From the NCBI GenBank assembly GCA_029582265.1, contig CM055835.1, positions 11,480,041 to 11,544,040 on the forward strand: a DNA stretch of 64,000 bases, given 5' to 3'. The DNA comes from Zoroaster sp. YZ-2022 (Eukaryota; Echinodermata; Asteroidea; Forcipulatida; Zoroasteridae). The notes under the pieces were generated by a model that ran no database searches, was not told the origin of the DNA, and saw only the letters and a program-made list of their open reading frames with translations. Made by a program: the position numbers and the translations under genes. The stretch's first letter is position 1, and the number at the start of each line of letters is the position of its first letter. Positions 36,301 to 47,600 of the stretch are shown here, piece after piece.

Positions 36301-37760
36301 TGGCTGGGAAAGAATGTTGTATCCACCCACCACTTTTTAACTTTAAGGGATTTTTGGATTTTTGTGCGACCACTACTATTCCACTAACATGACTAATATT
36401 AATAGGGATGTTAGACCCAAAATTCAAATTCCTTGTTTCTCTACAAAACCACATATTGATTGAAAGGGCAAAAATATCAAACTTAATAAAAAATAATTAC
36501 ACAAATTGATGAAACTGTTCAAAAGTTACAGATTTTTAAGTAATTAATATTCAGGGTCCTTCCTGAAAAAATGCAATGGAACTTTACTGGATAAACGTGG
36601 CACTGTGAGTGAAAACGTCCAAACTGATTCTTGTGTACTTTGTCAGTTTGTGTCTATTTTAATATGTTATCTCCAAATCCATTCATATTAATACAACACT
36701 GAAATTTGAAAGGCTGAACATCTGTCACAAATGTGTTTGTGTTTTGTCCTGTAACTAAGAGTACATGAAATATTGTTCTTCGGTGATTTTTTATATTTTT
36801 TATATATTCTTATTTCACAAGCCCGTCACAGTTGAAGTAAGTTCAAGAGGCGGAACAGCCAAAAGGGCCAAGAAGGGTGACCCAATCAATGAGTGCGTTA
36901 TGGATCATGTGATGCATTTCCTGCTTTTCCGTGTTAAACTTACTCCCTGTGCACAGTTTTTAAATCACATTCCTACTTAAACACGTTATTTCTCACTTTA
37001 TTTTTACAATAAATTCCAATATTTAAGTAAATGTTATTTATTTGGAACTTCAAACTATGTCACAAGTTTCAAAATTTCTTTGGGAGACCACATATCCGCT
37101 AACAAATCCCCAGCTTAATTATAATATCAGAAACACACCATCAAAATCAAAATGGGTTCCAACAAAAGGTGATCTCGATTACATGTAATTATGGATCTTA
37201 AATTTAGTGAAAATGTACAAAAGATATTTATAAGTATTCGTATAGCACGATCAGTTCGAAAAATTGCGAAAAATTGAAATACTAGGCCTGGATGTTAGGC
37301 ATAATTTCAGCCGATCCGTACACCCGAAAATGTGGCTAGTTTCGGTAATAGTCAGAACTGTGTTTGGATGTATTTGGTATGAATGGGACTTCCAGAAATG
37401 GGCAATGTGGGAGTCCAGGATCACCATTTGATTCATCTGTCATCGCCTGAGCTTGTAGAACAGCCGATTCGGTTTGGTGCCGCGTGCACTTTCCCTCGTT
37501 TTCAACAAGAGCTGTGTGGCAAGTGTTAACAATTGAACCATTTTCAAGCAGTACTACATGTAATAGCACTTTCCCTGTTTTTTGTTTGTAAGGAAACTTG
37601 ATTTATATTGAGAAGAAGTCTTCCTCTCTTCAAATCTGGAAATGGAATCATAATTGAAAAAAAATGTATTCTTGTATATAAAAAACGATTTTGAAAAGGG
37701 CATGTTTTTGCACTCGTACTAGTTTCTGTGTGTGTGTGTGTACCACTGTGGTGTTTCAGG
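36301..37760. other. Intergenic sequence, no gene recognised
   Basis: It contains a short basic frame at 36810-36980 (EVSSRGGTAKRAKKGDPINE) and a 77-codon - strand ORF at 37336-37569. Neither is recognised. Confidence 0.4.
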
Positions 37761-38291
37761 TAAGCTTGGGCGATATCGATGTTTTTTTTATTTTTTTTTT
37801 ATTTATTTTTTTTTTATTTTTTATTTTTTTTCTTCTTCATCCATGATATATCGGCAAACATATATCGCGATTTTCGATAGTATAGCGATTATTTTTTTCA
37901 TTCACACATGATTGCTTTAGAGCTGACAACCACAAGTATGTACCCCTCTACAAGCATCACAATAAATTACAAATTCGTTTGCAGACCGTGTATGTACTTC
38001 CGAAGTAGTTCGCTGTTTCTCACTTCCAAAAGCTGAAAAGACTGTTCTAATTTTGTTTCCATGGAATTTCTGACTTGACTCATGGCGATTTTTTTTATTT
38101 TTTATTTTTTTTAATTTTTATTATTTTTTTAATTTTTTTATTTATTTATTTTTTTTAAAATTTTAAATCGCGATATGTATTTTAATCGCGATTTGCCGAT
38201 ATCTCGATAACTTAAAGGTTCTCGATATCATAATCGAATTAAAAAAAAGGTATCGCGATATTCGATATTATCGTGTTATCGCCCAAGCTTA
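37761..38291. mobile_element. hAT-like element family A, copy 2 (reverse orientation, internally deleted)
   Basis: It begins TAAGCTTGGGCGATATCGAT and ends TTATCGCCCAAGCTTA. Flanks GTTTCAGG (37753-37760) and ACTTCAGG (38292-38299) match at six of eight bases. It is 531 bp, inverted relative to copy 1, with much of the interior replaced by T-rich simple sequence. Confidence 0.82.
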
Positions 38292-38624
38292 ACTTCAGGG
38301 TTTATTACTGATTCCTGTGACATGCCTACCACTAACCAGTTCAGTTAAAAAATGATTCTATCGATTTTGGTGGGTACAGAAAGCGAAAACTATCTTTAAA
38401 ATCCACTTTTATGATGTTTTCGGACTTTATTTCTTTTCTAAAAAGAATCCCCCACTTCAGAAAATAAAAGAATCCTGTTATAGTTGCCACTGTGCAGGTA
38501 CAATCAATGACCGTGTTGGTCATTAACAGGGGAGTTGACAAGATCAGACTGACAAGTGACATGACTGAGGAAGTCATCGACATGGTATTGTATATAAGTT
38601 TTGAGGCTTTGCATGGTGGAATAT

Positions 38625-38933
38625 CGATATCGTTTCGGTTTGCGGTAACACCATGTGTTTATCTCAACTAACGTGAAGCTGAGGTGAAGTCCCCATGGTT
38701 CTCCCTGAACCATATTAACCCGTGAAGTCCCCTTGGTTCTCCCTGAACCATATTTCTCACTTAGCGACAGTAGAGAAAAACGAGTTGCCCGAAATTGGTT
38801 CTCCCTTGAACCTTTCTCACTTAACGAAGGTTGAGATACGAGTTGTACGATACGGTTCTTTTCAGAACCTGTACCTCAGCTTCACGTTAGTTGAGATAAA
38901 CACATGGTGTTACCGCAAACCGAAACGATATCG
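38625..38933. repeat. Inverted pair of Penelope-type terminal sequences
   Basis: Arms of 60 bp at 38625-38684 and 38873-38933 are near-perfect inverse copies (CGATATCGTTTCGGTTTGCG / CGCAAACCGAAACGATATCG). The intervening 190 bp contains GAAGTCCCC..GGTTCTCCCTGAACC modules and the hairpin GGTTCTTTTCAGAACC. The ACATGGTGTTACCGCAA block is shared with Penelope terminal repeats at 15.5, 19.8 and 25.4 kb. Confidence 0.7.
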
Positions 38934-40580
38934 TATTGTATACCAAAAATGTCTGATTTTTTTTAATGAAATTAATATCCTGGAATAATTTGTATTGTAT
39001 TGTAAAAGTATATGTCCATCATCATCCATATGATCTCCAACTTACTGGGTAGGTAAGATTACATTGGTTATATTGAATCAGAAAAAGTGGCGGTTGGATT
39101 CGACATTTATGTAAAATTTTACCTGAAAATGGTGATATTGCCCACTTGTATTTGCTTTGGTGGCTAATGTTCATGCACACATACAGGCAGTTGTCAGACA
39201 TGTAGAAAGTTTGCACACATGTACAATGTATGTACATGTGCATTTCCATCCGTGTGCGAATATGAATACCCGAAGACTGTAGCTGGTTCATAGCGAAGGT
39301 TCATATCAACAATACAAGGCACTGCGACACAGTAACTGACTTCAGAACTTCGTTCAAACACGAATCCTGTTCGCCTTGTTGGCTTGTTTAGATGCAAAAT
39401 GTCTGATATTTTGAACATGGAGATCAGTCTCTAAATCCCAGATTGTTGTTGTTGCTTATTTACATGATTATTTTTTTTCTATTTATTTTTTTATACGTGG
39501 ACTGATTATACGATTATAAGTTTTTCTTTGAAATTTATTAGATCATGAATAGAATACTATAATCTAACCAATTCCAAAGAAAAATTCTCCATAATGTTGT
39601 CATAATACGTAAAAAAAAGATTACAATTTGTCACCAACAAAATCACCCCCCCCCCCCCCAATTGACTTTGTACACAAACTTATAAGTTATACATGTAGTA
39701 ATAAAGAATTAGCCAAAAAGTAATGTACATGTATTGTACATATTTCTAGCATATCGGAGAGTTTCTCCGTAAATGGGTGCTTTGAATACATGGGGTGGGT
39801 GTGATGAGGTTTTTGTGCAGAAACTAGTTCGTGTATGTTTCTGTAGGTTTGGTGTACACTTTTGGGTCAAGTATGCCAGTTTCAAGGAGGTGTTTTCCTT
39901 TGAAATTGGTTAAGTCCAGATAATTGGTTGAGTGCTGTCATCTAGCTTGGCGCACTGCAACTATTTATTTTTTACTTCTGTTCCCTATTATAAAAAAATC
40001 TCCAAAAAGGGAGGGGGGGGGGAGGGCACACTGCCAAAAAACAAATTTGCTTGTTTATAATTTAATAAATGGTGTTTTGCATGAGTGTTTATCGGCCTAT
40101 CGTTGATAAAGACTTGGCCATGCCCCAAAGACATCATTTACTGATGTCTTAGTGATAGATAAATTAATTCTACAATTACAGTACAAATTAAAACTCCAAA
40201 TATTACTTTCAAACATATTCCTAATTTTGATTGAGATTTTCATTCTTTATTGTCTTCCGATTAGAAAGTCTCTCTGATACATGTAGTCAGTTAACATGTA
40301 AGTCAGTTAGCCTGCTTAATATATTGATGAGTGGCTGTAACATCACAAAGACAAAGGTTCCCTATCTCCTAACCACAGGATAATAATCACCATGAATGGT
40401 AAAGCCCATGCTCAATGGATACCAGTCAAATGGACTGCTGTTATGTAACCAGTATATGATGGGAGCTTATAAGTCCAGACCCTCTTCATCATGTTCAGGT
40501 AAGAGTGCATGAAAACATTTTTGCAAAGCAATAAAAGGCAGAAATATTTGTGCATATTAGTGCTACCGAACAAAACTGCA
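38934..40580. other. Region upstream of visible TNNI3K exons
   Basis: It may contain the promoter, first exon or first intron, but no MG(N)-type start exon with a donor could be identified. A fragment of the 14.8-16.5 kb element arm lies at 39560-39690, and a - strand frame at 39194-39418 is unrecognised. Confidence 0.35.
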
Positions 40581-40584
40581 TTAA

Positions 40585-40943
40585 CCCTAACCTTCCCAAA
40601 TCCTCCAAAATCCTCTTTGCCAAAGTGAAGGATTTTGAAGGACTGAGGTTACATGCTACATGCTTTTTGCTAAAGTGAAGGATTTTGGAGGATTGAGGTT
40701 ATTAGGCATACTTGCCTTTCCATGGTACATGTACATCCATGTTTGTTGTAGTGATTGCAAGGTCAGTGCTTGGGTCAGTGGACACTGTTTATTGCTCCAT
40801 GCATACAGGGAGGGTCCCTGGCCATGTACATGTATCACAGATTAGAAACACATGTGTGCATACATGTCATGTGCTTGCTTTACTACTGAAGGATTTTGGA
40901 GGATTCAGGTTATGTGTAAGCAAATGGGCCTAGGGAGTTAGGG
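40585..40943 (+). mobile_element. TTAA-flanked MITE, 359 bp, copy 1
   Basis: Termini are CCCTAACCTTCCC and GGCCTAGGGAGTTAGGG, flanked by TTAA at 40581-40584 and 40944-40947. Subterminal repeats GAAGGATTTTGGAGGATT occur at both ends. A second, inverted copy is at 53729-54053. Confidence 0.75.
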
Positions 40944-41515
40944 TTAATCGGCTAACCGAAACCACTATTAAATTTTTTTTTTAAATTGGCCCCTGATTTT
41001 ATATGGCTAAAGGTTGATGTTTTGACCAGTTTTTTTGTCCAGTCGCAAGAGATTAAACATAATATTTTACCATTTCTTTGTCCGAGGTGGTTGCCATGGG
41101 AACTTGCTCTTTCAACCAATCAACTTGAGATACAAATAGCATTGTACACATTCTATACACATGTGGACTCTGATGGAATTGGTTCACCCATCCCAATGTA
41201 AACTATCATTGGCCGGGCTATACACTTCTGAATTCATCAAAATCCAACAAAACCAGCTGCTGAATTTTTTAAGTGTTGACAAATTACCAACAGGGCATAT
41301 TAGTCCATATTTGATTGCAGGTCTCTCTACATTTTTAAAGACCATACAAAATGGTAAATATTTTCAACCCTATTTCTGATTTGTTTTAATGTTTTTTGGA
41401 ATAGCATATAAATAACTAAATACATACTGAACAATTTTGAGTAAAAAAATCAAGGCACTTTGTATGGACTTTAATTAAAACTGATATTTCACTCTCCATA
41501 TTTCCACTGTTACAG

Positions 41516-41627
41516 AAGCATGGTTGAAGCGAGTGGACGAGAGCTACACTGCATTGAGAACCAGGATAACACAGGACACAAATGTCAGTAAGGAACAAGA
41601 GCTCAGTGCATTACAACAAGCTTGCTG
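41516..41627 (+). CDS. TNNI3K: TNNI3K exon a: N-terminal helical region
   Basis: Acceptor ccactgttacag|AA, donor TGCTG|gtaggt. The open frame starts with two bases completing a codon from an upstream exon, then GCA TGG TTG AAG. The other two frames contain stops. The translated helix ([13 protein letters not shown]) corresponds to the coiled-coil start of TNNI3K. An acceptor 3 bp further downstream is possible. Confidence 0.8.
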
Positions 41628-44600
41628 GTAGGTCAACCTAGAGGTCACATGTCTCACGAATAACCCAGAAAGACCCAAGTTTCAGTCACAAATCAGGTTC
41701 ATGATTGCAAATGGCCATTTTGGTGATCACTTCCTCATAAGGACTGTATAATAATATAATATAGCACAAAATCTATCATGATGTGATACTCTACACACTT
41801 CATTATATCTCTGGTCACTGGGCCAATATCAATCCTTTACTCTTTCCTGCCGGCAGCCGATTTATCGGCTCAAGCGCGACACGCATTTTGACGATAAGCC
41901 GATTTAACGGCTCAGATGTCATACCTGACAACTGGTCTTGTTTTGTCTTGTTTTGTCTTGTTTTGTCTTGTTTTGACAACAGAATGCGCAACTAACCAAT
42001 AAGAATTCAAGGTCTTGAACTCCCAATGCAAATTAGCTAATAAATATTGATTATTGACGAGCACAGACGAAATACTACTCTGAGAGCTCTGATTGTGTTC
42101 ATTGTTAACGTTTACACACACGTTGTATTTAAAAATGGCGGCCTCCATGAAACTCACAACAATCGATGCACAATGTACACTATTTTCTTGGAATTATAAC
42201 GTGGGCAGTGCTGATGGAGATGATGATGGTGACAAAGTTGATTTTGAACACCCTGACAGTGATGGAAGGTTTGATTTTCAGGGTAAAACGACAGTAAAAG
42301 GTCTGAATTTGAGCTTGTACATATATGTACCGATTGCGATAGTGATATAGCGACCATGGCATGACCGTGACAGCAAGCAATGCCCCCAGGCTGATTGTGC
42401 TCATAGGACTAGCAATTGGGCGAGTAACAGCAAAATTTGAACAGATGTTAGACATGATACTAATGATTCTACCAGCTGTCCAAATATTAACAAATTATTA
42501 ATAATTTCCACACTCGACCTTGATTGTTTACATTATTGCATAACAGAAACAATATACAGTATGTTGTATCAAGGTTGCAAATTATGATTTTTGTTCTATA
42601 AACAGGGGTTACAAAGCATTATGGGTAATATTATTATGCCCTGACATATTCTGACATAAACAAACCATATTTGAAGACTTTCAAGCAATAACTTGCAGAT
42701 TTATTGATATTTATTCTGAGGAACGATAAACATAAGTTTATATTTGAATGGCTGCAATGCATTATGGATAATCCCAAGATGATCCCCCATCTCAATATTC
42801 ACACTCAGTGAGTCATAACCTTTATTTTGATACCTTACTCTCTTCAATTGGCAAAAGATAAACAAATTATTAATTATTTCCCACACTTGACCTTGATTGT
42901 TTACAGTATCAAATTACAATAATAAAAACAATTCCATCCATACACATGAAATAATTCCGGGTAGAAAGAGTTAAAACTTTCTCAGCTTCCTGGGAAGTAT
43001 ACATACTCTGTGCTGCCATATTCAGCGCTACAGTGGCTGTAATGAAACACCTGTTCTAATTCAACTTTCACTGGTTATTTTTACAGTATATTTCTACAAT
43101 ACCAGAGGGTTGAAATGAACTTACGTTAATTACCAAATATATGTACTGATGATGTTTATTCTCTTTAGCGCTGGTAGTGTCCTGCAAACAAATGCCACAC
43201 AAACCATAGAGGGGTCATATTTAGAGTCTGATGTACATGTATGTAACTACAACATGTACTTGCTTTTATGAAAAAGATAAGTGTACAGGCCACATAAAGT
43301 AAAGTAAGCAAGCAAACTTTATGTATTTCTCATTTTAGTGATGATGACATTGATGAACTCTTACAGCTGATTGACGATACGAATATTCATGAGAAGACGG
43401 AAAATGGTGGGCACTCGTTACTGCATCTGTGCTGTATGGATGGAGGTAAAGCCTGTTTTATAATCAATCTGTCAAATCTTAAGAATGATTTGATTAAAAA
43501 ACGGCCTCATCCTCACTGAGTCTACCGCTACCCAATGTAACTTGGGGCATGATCACTGGCTTCACGGTATGAATGCAGGCCTGGAATTTTACAGATGCCA
43601 GGGAGGTCATGGCTTCTATTGCCCTGGCTTTGGCCTTAATACCCCTTACAAATGTTCCCATAGACATTCTTGATATTCTAATGGAAGTGCCCTTTATTCA
43701 GGAAAAGTGGCCTTAACTGTAAAATAATGAAATTCCAGGACTGGTATGGTATACTTACTTGGTACACTTGGTAGTTTAGCCCTCTGGGCAGAGCTCTCAT
43801 TTTTGTCATAAATGAAACCATAGATGGTGCAGAAACTATATCTTCTGGGTGTTTATTCCAGGGGTCTACAGCTCTGTTTGATGTTCCTGTTGTTCTTACC
43901 TTTTCCTTATATATGTATTTTTGGGGAGTGACCTCTTAAAGATCAGTGAGGAATAGAGGACTGATTTGTTGGAGTCTTGTAGCAACTACAGATATATCTA
44001 AGTTTTGATCATGTGGGTTCTCCACCTCCTTTCCTTGAGGGTCGAGACAGAGATGAAGGCACATCTTCTGTTCCTTTTGTAACATATTTTTCTTAGTTTT
44101 AGGACCCATAGTGTATCGGTTTCATGGCTTCAGACTAGGATTCCTATAACAAAGATATTATAGGGCTGGAAAGCTCAATTGGTAGGCCATAGAAATGGTA
44201 ATCACTCCATAAACCTTCATGGCATTTATTTCATATAGCCATGACTATATCAGGTGGGGAAAAGCAGGCATGTGACCCCCCCCCCCCGTTTTAAATCTAT
44301 GCATATAAGTTTACCAAGCCTGCAAAAATATGGAAGCCGTGGCCTCTATTGCCCTCGTCTTTGCCTAGGTGCCCCTTAAAACATTTTCCATAGACATTCT
44401 GATATTCTAATGGAAGTTTCCTTCACTCAGGGAAAAGTGCCCCTTCCAAGAATGAGATTCCAGGCCTGGTTTACCATATGCTTCATTTAATTGTGCTCCA
44501 CCTCTTTTGGCAGTGTGCCTCTCCTTTTTGTCCATATGCCACTCCCCCCCTTTGCTGTTAAACCTGGATGTGGTGCCTGCGTGAAATAAGTCTTACAAAA

Positions 44601-47600
44601 GCCATAGCCGAGATATCAAAAGTTTTTCAAAATTTCTCCTTCCCTCCTTATGAAATTTTCTGTGTTAACCCTAAGTTTGTTTTGATTTATCCTTTGACAC
44701 TATACTGAAATATTGAATTCTTCTGTTGTGTATAGGTTGCAGGAGTGCTGTACGTTTGTTAGCCAGGATGGGAACTCGTATCAACAGTCTAAGTTCAAGG
44801 GGATTCACACCACTTCATATAGCAAGCTTTAAGGTGAGAATATAATCAGTCATGAAAAAGTTTATTCATAAATGCCCAAGACAGTTAAGACAATCTGATT
44901 GGATGAAACGTAATTAGGTGGGGGTGTATTAACGGATAGTAAAGACATGGCTTATTAAAATCACACAGTGCGTATGTGTTACTTGCCGGCTGTTCAATAT
45001 AGCTGGCGTGCGGTGCACGACACGGATTTGAACCAATCAGGGTTAACTCATGTACTTCAAAAGTGGTTTGCCCATTTCTGTTTGGATTTTTTTTTCAACA
45101 AAAATTACAAATTATTTTCATTTTGAAAACGAACATCATTTAATTTTTTTTATAAAGATTACCAATATTGTATAGTGGCATTTATGAATGGGACTAAAAT
45201 ATTGACGCTTGGTCTTTACAATTTTGGTAGTCTTTAAAAACATAAATGATCACAGTTTAACCATCCTATAGGTTTAACAATCAAAGACACTCAAAATTTC
45301 CATGTACCTCCCAACCCATTGACTTTGTGCAGTGCACTCGAATAAATGCAAGGACATGTGGCTATGGTAAGAGGTCAAACCAAAACCACTCAACTGTATA
45401 TGCAGTACATACACATCTCTGTGTGACTCTGCGTATAACTTATGTAGGACATACACACGTGTGGTTGACTGCCACTAACTCCAGCACTCATAGAGAAAAA
45501 TACACATGTGTGACCAATTGGCAATGCAACCAAAAATACTCAAGTGACTGTCTGTGGGTGCGGTGCTTACTCGGCCAAATTTCAGCCTGGGCATAGGAGG
45601 GTCAATAGTCACTTGGTGTAGAGTTGATGATATCAAAAATCCCTTGCAGTATTTCTGTCTCAGATGCTATAGTTTTAGTACAATGTTGAAATAATAACAT
45701 TTTCACTATTTTCTCATTAACCCTCCTATTTGCCAGCTGGAATTAACAGACCCGCCAAAACCCTTCGTCTGTCAGTTTTTGAAAGGTGGAACATTTCCAT
45801 GCAGAACATAGTACCATGTACATACATGCACAGTGTAGATGCATTCCCACACACAACCATTACACATTGCCTGTTACGTTTCAAAACATTTCAAAGAGTT
45901 TTGAGGGATCAAACTATACAAGTTTTAACGACACAATGAAATACGCTGAAACATTCACAAGTTGGTTTTTATTCGCAAATCATGATTCTTAAAAGTATTG
46001 GTGTATTTTCAGACATTTTACCAAAAGTGTATACTGGCTTTAAAAGGGTGCTTCTATTTCCAGATATCCATCCCTACCCTAAGATTTCATGTGATACAAG
46101 TGAATTTGTTCATTTCTGTTTGTCCACCCAGGGTGATATTGAGTTGGTGAGTGATTTACTGATTGGTGGGGCTGATGTCAAACAGATAAGCTATGCGTCC
46201 ACAACTGCACTTCACTTAGCAAGCCTTGAAGGGCATGCTCAGGTATGTGGAATGCACTGATTGGTGGAAACTTCCACAAAAGCTTTCATTGACGTTATCA
46301 GCATTCATAAACCATGGCCAATCAGAATGCTTATAGACCATTTCACACAGCAATTTGTTATCTTCGTAAGCCTTATTTGCATATTGATCACATGTTCCAC
46401 TTCTGAAAAGTTTGTTAGAAAAGTTTGTAAAACATAAAAACATATAACAGTTTGTGTTGTTTTTTAAAAAACTTCAGCACATATTGTGATTAGTTTTGTG
46501 ATATATTTCTTGAAAACATGAGGGTTAAAATGAACCTAGCAAGCTATATTACCAAATACCAATGTTGTACCTTCCTTTTAATTAATATACCAAGTAAGTT
46601 TGTTGACCATTGATGTTTTTTTTGGTCAATGTACCAATATTTGATTTCCTTGTTCTCAGGTCGTTGAGCTCTTGTTGAGATATGGAGATGATCTTTATAC
46701 TCAAGATGTTCTCATGTTCACTCCACTACATACTGCATGTTTCTTTGGCCATGATCAGGTAATAAATTTGCTCTTTGTAATAATGTATAAATGTAGATTA
46801 GAAACAAGGATATAGTCTATCTGGCACAGAGTGTTAAATAAGGGAATAAGGATTTATAGTGTGGTCATTACTGTGTGGTAAAGACCAAGCATGAAGCTTT
46901 ATACTCATTAAGAAATGCCATTCTCCATATTGATTTCAAAATTGCAGTATTTCAATATTAAGTCATTTGTATTGAACAAGAACCAGAAAGAAACTGACAA
47001 ATCCATGTACATGTATTTGGGACTACGCCTGTGAATCCCTATGATGCAAATACAAACTGCTACATTCTGATTGGATCAATCCTGCATTGCAGGCCTAATA
47101 ACAGCTGGTGTGCAATGCGCATACTTGCTGGTCGATCTTTATTGCTATTTATGCATACATGTAGTTTCAAGTTTCGTCCAATCCAATTGTCTTAATTATC
47201 TTAAGTAGGCATTTATTAAGAAGGGAAAAAATTTTGTCGGGCAGGATAATGATCAGTTTTGGGCATTGCCACAGGCGATAAAGTACTGAGTGTAGAAGTT
47301 TGTATTCAGGATCACCACATATGCGCTGCTCTGAATTTGATAAGCTGTGTCTTGACCAGATGTTAATGCACCCCCACGTGATCACGTTTGTCTTGGGCAT
47401 TTATTAGCTGTTTCGCAGCGAAACAGCTGTTTTTGTTAAAGTTTTTTTTTTTTTTTTTTAATTTTTCAGCGCTTTCTGTACCGGAAGTGCATTGCAATAA
47501 CACATGTTTCATTCTGAACGCCTTTTTGCAGTGTTCCATAAATGCGATTGCAATGAAACTTAAGGGGACCAAAGGCAATAGTGCAATAGTGTGCATATTG

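Noticed and set aside
36810..36980. Possible exon with basic segment EVSSRGGTAKRAKKGDPINE
   Set aside because: It is preceded by a usable acceptor, but no donor, partner exon or recognised family. Too weak to annotate.
37397..37530. Frame starting MGNVGVQDHH as a TNNI3K first exon (MGN start)
   Set aside because: No donor follows in the right phase, the frame ends in a stop, and similarity stops at the first three residues.
39194..39418. 74-codon - strand ORF beginning MFKISDILHLNK
   Set aside because: It reads somewhat gene-like, but there is no splice context, family or repeat evidence.
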